DNA of 64,000 bases from Pseudomonas prosekii (GTDB taxonomy: Bacteria; Pseudomonadota; Gammaproteobacteria; Pseudomonadales; Pseudomonadaceae). Of this stretch, positions 19,165 through 29,494 are shown piece by piece (positions within the stretch are counted from its first letter, which is position 1; every line of letters starts with the position of its first letter). The notes under the pieces were generated by a model. That model was not told the DNA's origin. It saw only the letters and a program-made list of their open reading frames with translations, and did not search any database. Made by a program: the position numbers and the translations under genes. The DNA is taken from assembly GCF_900105155.1 (NCBI RefSeq), contig NZ_LT629762.1, positions 2,356,001-2,420,000 on the forward strand. Direction: 5' to 3'.

Positions 19165-19734
19165 TCAGTTCGAGGTCTTGGCCATCTGCGTATCCGTCGC
19201 GCGCCAGATCAGGCGCGTGGTGTCGTAACCCTGCTGACGTGCCTTGCTCAGCAGTTCTTCACGGACCACACCATTGACCTTCGGCGTTCTCGACAGCAGC
19301 CACAGATACTTGCGGCTCGGGTCGCCGACGATGGCAGTTTTGTAGTCGTCGCTGACGTACAGCACCCAGTATTCGCCCTTCGCCACGCCCGGAATCAGCC
19401 GTGAAAACCAGTTGTCGAACTCGACCCACAACTTGTCGGTCTTGCCCGGCACCTGTGGATAAGCCGTGCCTCGGGCCTCTTCCCATTGCCAGTCCGGCGT
19501 CAGGCAGCGATTGAGCACCGCCACGTTGCCGTCAGGTTTGAGCGTGTAACGGGCTTCGGATTGCGCGCAATTGCGCTGGAAATACATCGGCAGTCTCGCC
19601 AACTCGTACCAGGTCCCTTGGTACTTCTTGAGGTTGACGCTGTTGACGGTTTTCGGTGCCAACGGATCTACGCCAGAAGAGGCGCAGCCAGCCAATACCA
19701 GGCCAGCGAAAAGAACTAAAAATAACCGCTTCAT
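19165..19734 (-). CDS. blc: Outer membrane lipoprotein, lipocalin (Blc type)
   Basis: 189 residues. The N-terminus MKRLFLVLFAGLVLAGC is a lipoprotein signal with lipobox LAGC (Cys17); the +2 residue is Ala, predicting sorting to the outer membrane. The lipocalin start motif YQGTWYELARLPMYFQRNC and the second block YWVLYVSDDYKTAIVGDP are clear. Bacterial lipocalins bind lipids and are linked to envelope stress. GGGAG lies seven bases before ATG. Confidence 0.92.
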   Translation of the reverse strand: MKRLFLVLFAGLVLAGCASSGVDPLAPKTVNSVNLKKYQGTWYELARLPMYFQRNCAQSEARYTLKPDGNVAVLNRCLTPDWQWEEARGTAYPQVPGKTDKLWVEFDNWFSRLIPGVAKGEYWVLYVSDDYKTAIVGDPSRKYLWLLSRTPKVNGVVREELLSKARQQGYDTTRLIWRATDTQMAKTSN

Positions 19735-19765
19735 TGTTTTTCTCCCGTGGGCGCGTGGCCCCGGT

Positions 19766-20020
19766 TTACTTCAGGCCTTGGCCAGAAAACATCAGCACTT
19801 TGTCACCGGCGTACTGCACGCTGATAAAGCTGTTTTTGTCGCCCCAAGTGCAACTCGACATGCCGAGCGCGCCCGAGCAATCGGTAGGTTTGCCCAACAA
19901 GGTTTCAACCTCGGCTTTGGGCATGCCGGCCGACAACTTGGCGTAGTTCTCCTGATTGACCTTGCTGCACGCGGCCAACAAGACGCAGAACGAGAGCAAG
20001 GCGAAAGATCGCAGCGACAT
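19766..20020 (-). CDS. Small lipoprotein, SmpA/DUF3862-like
   Basis: 84 residues. MSLRSFALLSFCVLLAAC is a lipoprotein signal (lipobox LAAC, Cys18, then Ser). The mature part contains NYAKLSAGMPKAEVETLLGKPTDCSG, the short helix-turn-strand pattern of SmpA/OmlA-like and DUF3862 proteins, and ends with a beta-hairpin (SFISVQYAGDKVLMFSGQGL). It lies 31 bp upstream of blc on the same strand and may be co-transcribed. Function unknown. Confidence 0.85.
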   Translation of the reverse strand: MSLRSFALLSFCVLLAACSKVNQENYAKLSAGMPKAEVETLLGKPTDCSGALGMSSCTWGDKNSFISVQYAGDKVLMFSGQGLK

Positions 20021-20315
20021 GGTGAAACTCCTGGGGAACGAGAATTGGCATGGCTGCCAAGCTTGAGCTTAGAAGAGAAAACCCCTGTCTGGTTCCCCGA
20101 GCGCCCGCCTATTTATTCAGCCGCCCGTCTGGCTTTTGCCGATAAATCAGGAACTTTGTCGGGCCGTCCGGTATTTCGTCGGTTTTCGCCAAAAACCGCC
20201 TAATCTTTGGCGCGGACCAGTCGACATAAGAGCAGCGCAAAGCCCATCACTGTGGCAAATTGACGCCCCTTGTTGACCAGCCCCCTCCGCGGTAGCTCAT
20301 TAAATGACCAGAAAC

Positions 20316-22196
20316 ATGAAGTTCAGCCACAAAATCCTGTTGGCTGCTGCCCTCGTGGTGGCCGTTGCATTCGCTTGTTTCATCCTGTTCAACGACTACC
20401 GCCAGCGCCAGACTTTGCGCAGCAGTACCGAATCCTCGATGCAGGAACTCGGCAGCCTGACCACCAGCAACATCCAGACCTGGCTGGAAAGCCGCATTCA
20501 GTTGCTGCAATCGCTGTCGCAGCAGATCAGCGTCGACGGCAGCGCCCCGGCCAGCCTGAAACGGGCGATCGACTTGCCGGCCTACACCAGCAATTTCCAG
20601 TTGAGCTACTTCGGCGGCACCGATGGCGTGATGTTCTCGATCCCGGCCGGCAACCGCGCCGCCGATTACGACCCGCGCGCGCGTGGCTGGTACAAAGCGG
20701 CCAACAGCGCCGGGCAAACCATCGTCACCGAACCGTACATCGCTGCCTCGTCAGGCAAACTGGTGATCACCGTGGCCACGCCGGTGCAGCATCAGAACCA
20801 GATGATCGGCGTCGCCGGCGCCGACATTGATCTGTCGAGCGTCAGCGCGATCATCAACTCGCTCAACTTTGGTGGCCATGGCCACGCCTTTATCGTCAGC
20901 GCCGATGGCAAGATCCTGATTCACCCGGACAGCAAACTCGTGCTCAAGACCCTCGCCGAGGCCTACCCGAACGGCGCGCCGCAGGTCAGCCCGGGCCTGA
21001 AAGAAGTCGAGTTCGACGGCAAGACCCAATTCGTTTCGTTCACCCACGTCAACGGCGTGCCGTCGGCCGACTGGTACGTGGCGCTGGTGCTCGACAAAGA
21101 CACCGCGTTCGCGATGCTCAGCGAATTCCGTACCTCGGCGATCATCGCCATGGTCATTGCCGTGGTGATCATCATCGCGTTGCTCGGCATGTTGATCAGC
21201 TTCCTGATGCAGCCGCTGCTGACCATGGGCCGCGCCATGCATGACATCGCCGAAGGTGAAGGCGACCTGACCAAACGCCTGACCATCCACGGCCACGACG
21301 AATTCGGTGCGCTGGGCACCTCGTTCAACCGTTTTGTCGAACGCATTCACACCTCGATCCGCGAAGTGGCTTCGGCGACTGGCCAGGTCAACGAAGTGGC
21401 GTTGCGCGTGGTCGCGGCTTCGAACTCGTCGATGTTCAACTCCGACCAGCAAGCCTCGCGCACCAGCAGCGTGGCTGCGGCGATCAACGAATTGGGCGCC
21501 GCCGCCCAGGAAATCGCGCAGAACGCCGCCCTCGCCTCGCAACATTCCAGCGACGCCCGCGCGCTGGCCGAAGACGGTCAGCACGTGGTGGATAAAACCA
21601 TCGCGGCGATGCAGCAGCTGTCGGCAAAGATCAGCGATTCGTGCGGCAACATCGAAACGCTGAACAGCAACACGGTGAACATCGGGCAGATTCTCGAAGT
21701 GATCACCAGCATTTCGCAGCAGACCAATTTGCTCGCGCTCAACGCCGCTATCGAAGCGGCGCGTGCCGGGGAAGCCGGACGTGGTTTTGCCGTGGTCGCG
21801 GATGAGGTGCGCAACCTCGCCCACCGCACGCAGGACTCGGCGCAGCAAGTGCAGAAGATGATCGAAGAACTGCAAATCGGCGCCCGCGAGGCGGTCAGCA
21901 CCATGACCGACAGTCAGCGCCAGAGCGAAAGCAGCGTCGGCATCGCCAACCAGGCCGGCGAACGCCTGGGCAGCGTGACCCAGCGCATCGGCGAAATCGA
22001 CGGGATGAACCAGTCCGTGGCGACCGCGACCGAAGAACAGACCGCGGTGGTCGAATCGATCAACGTCGACATCACCGAAATCAACACGCTGAACCAGGAA
22101 GGCGTGGAAAACCTGCAAGCAACCCTGCGCGCCTGCTCGGACCTCGAACAGCAAGCGGCGCGGTTGAAACAATTGGTCGGTAGCTTCAGGATCTGA
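20316..22196 (+). CDS. Methyl-accepting chemotaxis protein with a dCache sensor
   Basis: 626 residues from ATG 20316; an in-frame ATG at 20304 adds four residues. Transmembrane helix 1 is about residues 8-27, followed by a periplasmic dCache domain to about 270, transmembrane helix 2 ([21 protein letters not shown]), HAMP, and a cytoplasmic signalling domain with the conserved tip [20 protein letters not shown]. The sensor has DPRARGWY and later GVAGADIDL, the Arg/Trp/Tyr/Asp set of amino-acid-binding dCache domains as in PctA. It probably senses amino acids and signals to CheA/CheW. No chemotaxis genes are nearby. The ligand is an inference. I see no gene in the 295 bp upstream. Confidence 0.93.
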   Translation: MKFSHKILLAAALVVAVAFACFILFNDYRQRQTLRSSTESSMQELGSLTTSNIQTWLESRIQLLQSLSQQISVDGSAPASLKRAIDLPAYTSNFQLSYFGGTDGVMFSIPAGNRAADYDPRARGWYKAANSAGQTIVTEPYIAASSGKLVITVATPVQHQNQMIGVAGADIDLSSVSAIINSLNFGGHGHAFIVSADGKILIHPDSKLVLKTLAEAYPNGAPQVSPGLKEVEFDGKTQFVSFTHVNGVPSADWYVALVLDKDTAFAMLSEFRTSAIIAMVIAVVIIIALLGMLISFLMQPLLTMGRAMHDIAEGEGDLTKRLTIHGHDEFGALGTSFNRFVERIHTSIREVASATGQVNEVALRVVAASNSSMFNSDQQASRTSSVAAAINELGAAAQEIAQNAALASQHSSDARALAEDGQHVVDKTIAAMQQLSAKISDSCGNIETLNSNTVNIGQILEVITSISQQTNLLALNAAIEAARAGEAGRGFAVVADEVRNLAHRTQDSAQQVQKMIEELQIGAREAVSTMTDSQRQSESSVGIANQAGERLGSVTQRIGEIDGMNQSVATATEEQTAVVESINVDITEINTLNQEGVENLQATLRACSDLEQQAARLKQLVGSFRI

Positions 22197-22213
22197 AGCG
22201 CTTTTGAAGGCCT

Positions 22214-22306
22214 CATCGCGAGCAAGCTCGCTCCCACAGGGGCTGTGGCTGGACACAGAATCTGCGTCCACCGGAGATCAAATGTGAGAGCGAGCTTGCT
22301 CGCGAT
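22214..22306. repeat. REP doublet in inverted order
   Basis: ATCGCGAGCAAGCTCGCTCC comes first and GAGCGAGCTTGCTCGCGAT follows about 45 bp later, so the two REP sequences are in the opposite relative order to most other doublets here. It lies between the convergent chemoreceptor and DUF924 genes. Confidence 0.85.
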
Positions 22307-22330
22307 GACGGCTTGAGGCGCAAGGAAAAT

Positions 22331-22933
22331 CTAAAACCGTGAACCCGGTTTCGACAGAAACTCGATCTCTTCAGCCGTAGACGCTCGCCCCAGCACTTTA
22401 TTGCGATGCGGGAAGCGGCCAAACCGGGCGATGATTTTCTGGTGCCGTTCGGCGTAATCGAGGTTGTCGGCGAACACTGCGCGCTGTGCTTCGGGTTGTT
22501 GCTCGGTCAGATCGAGAAAGCGCGAAACCGCTTCGTTCTGCACCGCCAGATGCTCGCAATGCTCAAACACCAGGTAGATGAACACGCGCTGAATCGGTTG
22601 CAACTGCCGATCGAAATCCGCGGCGATGCCTTGTGCCACCAGCGCTTGCGCGCGCAGGTCACCAGCAAACGATTTGGGGTTTTCGCGAAAGATCATTCGC
22701 GGGAGTTGGTCGAGTAGCAGCACCAAGGCCAGCCAACCTTCAGGGCGTTGCGCCCATTCGGTCAAACCGCCGGCCAGTGCCTGCTCGACCCAGTCCCCGA
22801 AACGCGTCTGCGCTTCGAGGTCCTGGCTGTCGCGCTTGCCGAACCATAACTTACCCTTGTCAGCCGCGATGTCGTCGGGGGTTTCGGCTGAACCGAACCA
22901 CCATTCGAGCAACGGCTGCCAGGGCTCGGTCAT
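22331..22933 (-). CDS. DUF924 family protein
   Basis: 200 residues. The family pattern is clear: ewwFg start (PLLEWWFGSAETPDDIAADKGKLWFGK), FGDWVEQALAGGLTEW, LVLLLDQLPRMIFRENPKSFAGD and VFIYLVFEHCEHLAVQNEAV. DUF924 proteins are helical, TPR-like cytoplasmic proteins of unknown function. It lies 3 bp downstream of fbp and is probably co-transcribed with it. Confidence 0.88.
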   Translation of the reverse strand: MTEPWQPLLEWWFGSAETPDDIAADKGKLWFGKRDSQDLEAQTRFGDWVEQALAGGLTEWAQRPEGWLALVLLLDQLPRMIFRENPKSFAGDLRAQALVAQGIAADFDRQLQPIQRVFIYLVFEHCEHLAVQNEAVSRFLDLTEQQPEAQRAVFADNLDYAERHQKIIARFGRFPHRNKVLGRASTAEEIEFLSKPGSRF

Positions 22934-22936
22934 GGT

Positions 22937-23947
22937 TTATTCCTTGTGGTAGGCCGTGACGCGTTCGACTTCTTCTTTCGAGCCGAGGTACACCGCGACG
23001 CGCTGGTGCAGGCCATCTGGCTGAATATCGAGGATGCGCTGGTGGCCATCGGTGGATGCGCCGCCGGCCTGCTCAACCAGGAACGACATCGGGTTGGCTT
23101 CATACATCAAACGCAGTTTGCCCGGCTTGGATGGCTCGCGGCTGTCGCGCGGGTACATGAACAAGCCACCACGGGTCAGGATGCGGTGCACATCGGCGAC
23201 CATCGCGGCGACCCAGCGCATGTTGTAGTTCTTCTTCAGCGGGCCTTCATCGCCGGCCAGCAATTCGCTGACGTAGCGTTGAACCGGCGCTTCCCAGTGA
23301 CGCTGGTTGGAGGCGTTGATCGCGAATTCCTGGGTGGCCTCAGGGATCTGGATATCTTCATGAGTCAGCACGAAGCTGCCCATTTCACGGTCCAGGGTAA
23401 AACCTTTGACGCCATTGCCCAGGGTCAGCACCAGCATGGTCTGTGGACCGTAGATCGCGTAACCGGCGGCGACCTGCTGAGTGCCTGGCTGCAAGAAGGC
23501 CTTTTCGTTCAAAGGCTCGTTCTGGGTCAGGTATTCGTTCGGGCAACGCAGTACCGAGAAGATCGTGCCGACCGGGGCGTTGATGTCGATGTTCGACGAG
23601 CCGTCCAGTGGGTCGAATACCAGCAGGTACGCGCCTTTCGGGTATTTGCCCGGGATCTGGTAGGCGTTGTCCATTTCTTCGGACGCCATGCCGGCCAGGT
23701 GACCGCCCCATTCGTTGGCTTCGAGCAGGATGTCGTTGGACATCACGTCGAGTTTTTTCTGCACTTCACCTTGGACGTTTTCAGTGCCCATGCTGCCCAG
23801 AACGCCGCCCAGGGCGCCTTTGGAAACGGCGTGGCTGATTTCCTTGCAAGCGCGCGCCACCACTTCGATCAGGAAACGCAGATCGGCAGGGGTGTTGTTG
23901 CTACGGGTCTGCTCAATCAAATAGCGACTCAGGGTAACGCGGGACAT
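22937..23947 (-). CDS. fbp: Fructose-1,6-bisphosphatase class I
   Basis: 336 residues, the normal class I length. It dephosphorylates fructose-1,6-bisphosphate in gluconeogenesis. Metal and phosphate residues are in the block [20 protein letters not shown] (near residue 120) and the C-terminal [17 protein letters not shown] lies seven bases upstream of ATG 23947. It is essential for growth on non-sugar substrates such as the amino acids handled by the hut genes. Confidence 0.97.
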   Translation of the reverse strand: MSRVTLSRYLIEQTRSNNTPADLRFLIEVVARACKEISHAVSKGALGGVLGSMGTENVQGEVQKKLDVMSNDILLEANEWGGHLAGMASEEMDNAYQIPGKYPKGAYLLVFDPLDGSSNIDINAPVGTIFSVLRCPNEYLTQNEPLNEKAFLQPGTQQVAAGYAIYGPQTMLVLTLGNGVKGFTLDREMGSFVLTHEDIQIPEATQEFAINASNQRHWEAPVQRYVSELLAGDEGPLKKNYNMRWVAAMVADVHRILTRGGLFMYPRDSREPSKPGKLRLMYEANPMSFLVEQAGGASTDGHQRILDIQPDGLHQRVAVYLGSKEEVERVTAYHKE

Positions 23948-24112
23948 GGACGGCTCCGGTGGAATGGGGGGCTAAAAACCCGCGCAGTTTAGCGCGAGTC
24001 GGGGCGCATTTCCTCCTATCAGACGTGATACGCCGAATAGAGTTCATGCGTCGGGTTGAGCGTAGTTCGAAACCGACGCGGTTTCGGGATTTTTGGTGGC
24101 AGGCAAGCCGCC

Positions 24113-24200
24113 TTCGCGGGCAAGCCTCGCTCCTACAGTTTTGTGTCGTTCGCGGACATTGGCACGACGCGAACTTGTGGGAGCGAGGCTTGCCCGCGAA
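24113..24200. repeat. REP doublet (GCGAGGCTTGCCCGCGAA type)
   Basis: TTCGCGGGCAAGCCTCGCTC and the inverted GAGCGAGGCTTGCCCGCGAA flank about 38 bp in the 275-bp gap between fbp and the DUF3999 gene. It is the same type as the doublet at 29303. Confidence 0.85.
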
Positions 24201-24222
24201 TGGCGCGCAGCGCCGGCCATTC

Positions 24223-25596
24223 TCAGGGTTTGGCCGGCGGTTTGCGCAGCAGACTGAACGCCATCACCGCCAGAAACAGCACGCTCAGGAGCAACACCGC
24301 CCACAACCCGAATTTCTTCCAGTTGGTGTCCGCCGTCGCTGCGGCGACCGCCGGTGGTGCTTGCGTGACCACGGCCCCGCCGTCGATCGCAGCCTTGCCC
24401 AGCGTCGTAAACTTCGCCGCGCTGTAATCCGGAATCAGCGTCGACAACGGCAGGTTCGCCGCTTTCACCGTGGCATTGCCCAGCGCCAGCGTATAAGGCC
24501 CGGCGCCGCGCGCGAGAAACACCACTTGCGTCGAGCGCACGGCAAATTTCACGCTCGGTGCCTCGGCGCCCAGACCACCGCCGCGCTCATCCACGGTCAG
24601 CTTCAATTGCTGCACGGTTTGCCCGGACAACTGCAATTCGTCTTGCACCACGTCCTGACCGCCCTGGGTCAGGCGATAGAGCAAACCGCTGCTCAGCGAT
24701 TGCCACGGCAAACTGCTTTCACGCCGTCCCGCCAACGTCACTGGCGCCAGACTGTTGGGCTGATTCAATTCAACTTGCACGCGCTCGACGTTGACGCCCA
24801 TCGGCAATTGCCAGGTGTATTCACCGGCCTTCGCGCTGCTGCCGGCCAGCGGTTGCGACCAGACCAACGGCAACGGCAGGCTGCGGGTGCTGGCGCTTTC
24901 CAGTTGCGCCGAAGTCAGCGTCGGCGCCGATTGCGGTGCGTTCCAGAGCAAGCGCAGGTAACGCGCCGATTGCCCCGGCAGGCCGACTTCATGTTGTTCG
25001 ACGCGCTCCTCGGCAAACGACAATCGCGCGACCTGCCCTTCGCCCCACGACTGCCAATGTTGCAGATCGTCGCTGGCCTCGATGCTGAACCGCTGGAAAC
25101 CGTCGCGCTCGCTGGTCCAGTCGAGGATCAACTGCTGCAGCGGCGCCTTGATCGCGCTGGCATCGAGCAACCAGCCGCGCAGGACTTCTTCGCCCGCCTC
25201 CAATTGGCTCGACGGTTGCACTTCGACCAGCGTGCCGTTGGCGCTCGATTGCACGCGCACGCTCGGCGCGCGCTCGGTGTCGTCCGCCGCGTTGTACAAC
25301 GGAAACCACTTCACCTCGGTCACGTTGCGATCTTGGGCAGACTGCGCCGTCGCCCGGGCCATGGCGTAGGCCTGCGGCTCGCCGGCCGCGTTGAACACGC
25401 GCACGTCGCTGAGATCGGTTTGCTGCGCATTCAGTTGCACGCTCAGCGGCAATTCGAGGCGATACCACGGGCCTTCGCCGCTCACCGACAGCGGCACTTG
25501 CGTGCTGAAGTCCGCCGGTTTTTCCTGAGCCCCGGCCGACAGCGCCACGCCCAGCGCAACGGCGCCCAACCAACCCAGGTTCAGCTTCTGACTCAA
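24223..25596 (-). CDS. DUF3999 family membrane-anchored protein
   Basis: 457 residues. A signal peptide (GWLGAVALGVALSAGAQ) leads a beta-rich periplasmic region of about 400 residues (WYRLELPLSVQLNAQQTDLSDVRVFNAAGEPQAYA, discoidin-like SARYLRLLWN), and a single C-terminal transmembrane helix (FGLWAVLLLSVLFLAVMAFSLL) precedes a short RKPPAKP tail. This matches DUF3999. Its start overlaps the stop of the DUF2339 gene by 4 bp, so the two are coupled and probably work as one envelope complex. Function unknown. Confidence 0.87.
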   Translation of the reverse strand: MSQKLNLGWLGAVALGVALSAGAQEKPADFSTQVPLSVSGEGPWYRLELPLSVQLNAQQTDLSDVRVFNAAGEPQAYAMARATAQSAQDRNVTEVKWFPLYNAADDTERAPSVRVQSSANGTLVEVQPSSQLEAGEEVLRGWLLDASAIKAPLQQLILDWTSERDGFQRFSIEASDDLQHWQSWGEGQVARLSFAEERVEQHEVGLPGQSARYLRLLWNAPQSAPTLTSAQLESASTRSLPLPLVWSQPLAGSSAKAGEYTWQLPMGVNVERVQVELNQPNSLAPVTLAGRRESSLPWQSLSSGLLYRLTQGGQDVVQDELQLSGQTVQQLKLTVDERGGGLGAEAPSVKFAVRSTQVVFLARGAGPYTLALGNATVKAANLPLSTLIPDYSAAKFTTLGKAAIDGGAVVTQAPPAVAAATADTNWKKFGLWAVLLLSVLFLAVMAFSLLRKPPAKP

Positions 25597-28500
25597 GACG
25601 ACACTCCTTCAGGTTCAGCGGCCGGTTTATCAGCCTCCGGCACAGCGTCGGCACGCTTGGGCGGCAACGGCGCGAAATAGCCGACCACCAGCAACAGCAC
25701 GCCCACGCCGATAAACGAAACGATCCGCGCGAGCCCGCCACGGTTACTCAATTCGACAAAGAACAGTTTGGCCACCACCACGCCGATCAGCGCGGCACCG
25801 ATCAGCCAGACTTCCCGGCGATGGCGCAAATGGCCGCCGATCATCAAGCCCAGCGCCATCAAGGTCCAGACGATCGACAGACCGGCCTGCACCTGCATCG
25901 ACGCCAGCAGCGTATCGAGTTCAAACGGCACGCCGCCCCAATGGTGCGCGGTGCGATTGACCAGCGCGGTGAAGAAGGCGAACAGCGAAACCCCGGCGAT
26001 CAGTTGCGTGGCGTTGTCGGCGCGGTCCTGGCGAATCGCCGATTGCGCAATCGCGCTGCGCGACCACACGTAGACGCCGAACAGCGCAAACAGCAGGCCC
26101 AATTCCAGCGGGTTGATCAGCGGCACATACGGCAGCGGTTCGGCGCTGCCGTCGCTGAAGGTGTTGGCCAACCAGAACCAGCCAAGCATCAACACCGCCA
26201 GTGGCGCGGCGGCGTACACGCGGTATTCGCGGGCATGCGCCGACACCGGCCACGGCCAGGCGCGCGGTGCGGCGGCGAGCACCAGATACAGGCTCGGCAG
26301 AATCGCCCAACCCAACCAGCGCCAGGCGTTGTATTGCTCGGACAACAACAGCAAACCGAAACGCAACTCCAGCGCCAGCACGCCAAGCAACAGCCAGCAG
26401 CCGAGCACATGCGCGCTGCTCAAGGCGCGCGCCGGCAGCATCGGCGCCAACCGGCGCAGCGAGATGAAATGCACGGCAAACAGCGCCGCCCACGCCAGCC
26501 AGCCGAAGTTGGCCGCCGGGTGATAACGCGCATGCCACGCGGCGACCAGCACCAGTGCCGCCGCCGGCATCAACAAAGTGCAGAGCAAGCCCAGCGACGA
26601 CCAGTTGAGCCGCAGCGCCAGCACCGTCCACAGCGCCACACTCAGCGCCGCGACTGCAAGCAACAGCGGCGCTTGCAACTCCGGCGCGGCAAAACGCAGC
26701 ACTTCGCTGATCCACGCCAACGCCCACCAACCCGCGCCCCACGCGAGCAACACGTCGGACAAGCGCTGCAAACTCAGGCCATCGAACGCCGCCGCATGAT
26801 TGCCGACTTGCAAGCGCCACGCGCCGACCAATGCCGCCAAGCCCAGCACCAACGGCGTCCAGAACCCGCTGTGCGCCAGCGGCCTCAAACCTTCACTGGC
26901 CAACGGGCCCAGCATCTCAAACCGTAGTAGATCAGGCCCGGCAAACAGGAACGCCGCGCCGCCAATCACCTGCAACACCAGGCCGAAGACGAAACTCACG
27001 CGCTGCTTGAGGTACAGACTCAGCCAGATGATCAACAAGCCGCTGGCCGCCCACACCGCACTCGCGGTTTGCCACGGCAGCACGAACAGCACCGCAAGGT
27101 TGATTAGCACCAGGCCGGCGAGCAACACCACCGACAAGCCGCGCAGCAGGCGCACGTCGCTGCGAACCATGTCATCGCGCGCCGCGAGCAGCATGCCGGC
27201 GATCAGCGCCAAGCCAATCAGCGAAGCGCTGAGCAGGCCGCTCCAACCGGCGCTGAACACCGCCGTCGAATCGCTGCTCGCGCCTTGCAAACGCAACAGG
27301 AACAACGCGCCACCGAGCAATTGCACGGCAAACGCGGTGAACAGGAACGTGCGCGATTGCAGGCGCAGGCCGGCGAACAGCGTGACCAGACCGGCCAGCG
27401 CCCAGGTGATCGCCGTGCCTTGGGTGAAGAAGAACAGCGGCGCCAGCAGGTACAGGAAGCTCAACCCGAGACACGCCAAAACTGGCGAGCCTTGACGTTC
27501 CCACGCCGAAATCTGCTGCGGCGCGGCTTTGTGCAGTTGGTAGAAACTGAACAGCAGCGCCACGCCGAGCATCAGCGCGCCGAGCCATGAACCGTCGAGC
27601 AGGCTGCTCTCGCCAACCCCCAATTCGCTGAGAAACGCCAGCGCCGAACCGAGTTGCAGGAGCAACGCGAAGGCCCGCGCGAGCGGTCGTTGCTGACGCA
27701 AACCGAGCCAGAAAATCCCCGCACCTTCCACCGCCCACGCGGCTGCAGTCCAGCGTGCGTCGAGGCCGAGCGGGATCGCCAGACTGGTGAAAATCACCCC
27801 GAGCGCCAGGCAGGTTTCCGCCAGCAGCAACGCGCGGCCGCCCATCAACACCCGGGCCAGCGCCATGTAGATCATGCCCAGCGCCAGCGCACTGAACGCC
27901 GCGGCAAATTCGAGGTGCTGGACCAACGCAAACTGCAAACCGAAGCCCACCAGCGGCGGCCCGAACAGCATCGTGCCGTCGACGTAATCGCCCTTGCGCG
28001 CCGACCAGTGCAGCAGCGCCTGACGACTGTCGTCCTGCGGCGCGTCGGGCATTTCCAGCAACTTGCGACGGGTGAACAGCAGGCCAATGCCCAAGTACAT
28101 CAGGAAGAACAGAATCAGAAACGGCTCGGTGCTCCACAGCAGTTCCGGCGTGTAAGAACGCAGGCCCCAGGCGAAACCGATGCCGAAGGTGCCGACAAAA
28201 CCGATCAGGTTGAGCAGGCGCCACGCCTTGAACCAGGCGATGGCGAGGATGCCGGTGTTAAGCAGCGCGAAGTAGCTGAACAGCGCGACGTGGTTGCCGG
28301 CGCCGGTCGAGGTCAGAATCGGCGCAGCGAAACCGCCGAGCGCGGCGGCGCAGGCCAACGCCAGCGAGTCCTGGGTAATCGCCAGAATCGCCGAGAACAC
28401 GGTCACCGCGACCAGCAGTCCCAGCGCGGCAGTCGGGTCGAGCAGCGGATGCAAACGCATCGCCGCAAACACCGTCAGGTACAACACGGCGATCCCGGTG

Positions 28501-29234
28501 CCTTGCAGCATCAGCGCGTAATGGTTGTTGCGATGGCGCAGCCACCAGCCGAGCCCGAGCAAGCCCAGCGCACTGGCGGCGACGCCGGCGTAACGCATTT
28601 CGATCGGCACGACCATGCCTTCGGTGGCGTAACGCAACAGGAACGCCAGACCGAGGAACAACAGCACCACGCCGACGCGCAGCACAGTGTTGCCGCCAAA
28701 CAGCCAATTGCGCGCGCCGCTGATCGCGCGGTCGAGAATGTTCGGCTCGCGTGGGGCGGCGGGTTGGCGTGGTTCAGGGGTGACCGGCTCGCGGGCGGCT
28801 GGCTGCGGCGTCCAGACATCGTCGGGCAACGTACGAGTGGCTTCGCTGGCGCTGGCGGCGACCGGTTGAAGCTCGGGCGGCAAGTCCCAGATCAATGTCG
28901 GGGATCGCGCAGGCGCTTCTTCGAGGATTTCGTCGAGCACGAATTCGGGTGTGACAATGGCGTCAGGTGGACTGGCAGCGGCTGGCGCGGCGGTCGGCGG
29001 CACGATGTCGGCAGGTTTGACCTCCGCGCGTTCCAGCGCTGCCAAGCGTTGCAGCAGCGTGTTCTGGGCGATTTGGGTCAACCGATGCTGCTCGGCCACC
29101 TGCGCGTCGAGGCGAGCAATACGAATCGCCTGGCCGATTCCCAAGCCCAGCAACGCGCCCAACAGCGCATCGCTGAACGACTCGTCGAACACCCAGCCCA
29201 GCACCAAACCAATCAGCACAAAAATCCATTGCAT
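25593..29234 (-). CDS. Giant polytopic DUF2339 membrane protein
   Basis: 1213 residues from ATG 29234 with AGGG upstream; in-frame codons before it run into a REP doublet. Two short hydrophobic helices open the protein (MQWIFVLIGLVLGWVF), then a coiled coil (about 38-65), a Pro/Ala-rich low-complexity linker (about 70-190), and about 1000 residues of almost continuous hydrophobic helices, roughly 25-30 transmembrane segments, as in DUF2339. GNTVLRVGVVLLFLGLAFLL opens the membrane core. The product is unknown; it is coupled to DUF3999. The size and low-complexity linker make it one of the largest unexplained proteins in the window. Confidence 0.87.
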   Translation of the reverse strand: MQWIFVLIGLVLGWVFDESFSDALLGALLGLGIGQAIRIARLDAQVAEQHRLTQIAQNTLLQRLAALERAEVKPADIVPPTAAPAAASPPDAIVTPEFVLDEILEEAPARSPTLIWDLPPELQPVAASASEATRTLPDDVWTPQPAAREPVTPEPRQPAAPREPNILDRAISGARNWLFGGNTVLRVGVVLLFLGLAFLLRYATEGMVVPIEMRYAGVAASALGLLGLGWWLRHRNNHYALMLQGTGIAVLYLTVFAAMRLHPLLDPTAALGLLVAVTVFSAILAITQDSLALACAAALGGFAAPILTSTGAGNHVALFSYFALLNTGILAIAWFKAWRLLNLIGFVGTFGIGFAWGLRSYTPELLWSTEPFLILFFLMYLGIGLLFTRRKLLEMPDAPQDDSRQALLHWSARKGDYVDGTMLFGPPLVGFGLQFALVQHLEFAAAFSALALGMIYMALARVLMGGRALLLAETCLALGVIFTSLAIPLGLDARWTAAAWAVEGAGIFWLGLRQQRPLARAFALLLQLGSALAFLSELGVGESSLLDGSWLGALMLGVALLFSFYQLHKAAPQQISAWERQGSPVLACLGLSFLYLLAPLFFFTQGTAITWALAGLVTLFAGLRLQSRTFLFTAFAVQLLGGALFLLRLQGASSDSTAVFSAGWSGLLSASLIGLALIAGMLLAARDDMVRSDVRLLRGLSVVLLAGLVLINLAVLFVLPWQTASAVWAASGLLIIWLSLYLKQRVSFVFGLVLQVIGGAAFLFAGPDLLRFEMLGPLASEGLRPLAHSGFWTPLVLGLAALVGAWRLQVGNHAAAFDGLSLQRLSDVLLAWGAGWWALAWISEVLRFAAPELQAPLLLAVAALSVALWTVLALRLNWSSLGLLCTLLMPAAALVLVAAWHARYHPAANFGWLAWAALFAVHFISLRRLAPMLPARALSSAHVLGCWLLLGVLALELRFGLLLLSEQYNAWRWLGWAILPSLYLVLAAAPRAWPWPVSAHAREYRVYAAAPLAVLMLGWFWLANTFSDGSAEPLPYVPLINPLELGLLFALFGVYVWSRSAIAQSAIRQDRADNATQLIAGVSLFAFFTALVNRTAHHWGGVPFELDTLLASMQVQAGLSIVWTLMALGLMIGGHLRHRREVWLIGAALIGVVVAKLFFVELSNRGGLARIVSFIGVGVLLLVVGYFAPLPPKRADAVPEADKPAAEPEGVSS

Positions 29235-29302
29235 GGTCGATATCCCTAAGCGGCCCATTGGCGGGCAAGTCCAGAAGTCCTGTGGCGTCCTGCGCTGACG
29301 CC

Positions 29303-29392
29303 TTCGCGGGCAAGCCTCGCTCCTACAGGTTATGTGTCGTGGCCCAATCCATGGCACACGCAAAACCTGTAGGAGCGAGGCTTGCCCGCGAA
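29303..29392. repeat. REP doublet upstream of the DUF2339 gene
   Basis: TTCGCGGGCAAGCCTCGCTC and the inverted GAGCGAGGCTTGCCCGCGAA flank about 40 bp. It lies between glgP and the DUF2339 gene, both on minus. Confidence 0.88.
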
Positions 29393-29494
29393 AGCATCCG
29401 CGCAGATGTCACTGAAACATCCGGCAAAACTGGCGCTTAGTATATCGATCCGGCCCAACAGGCGTTGGGCCTTGCGCGTATTTATTGCTAAAAG

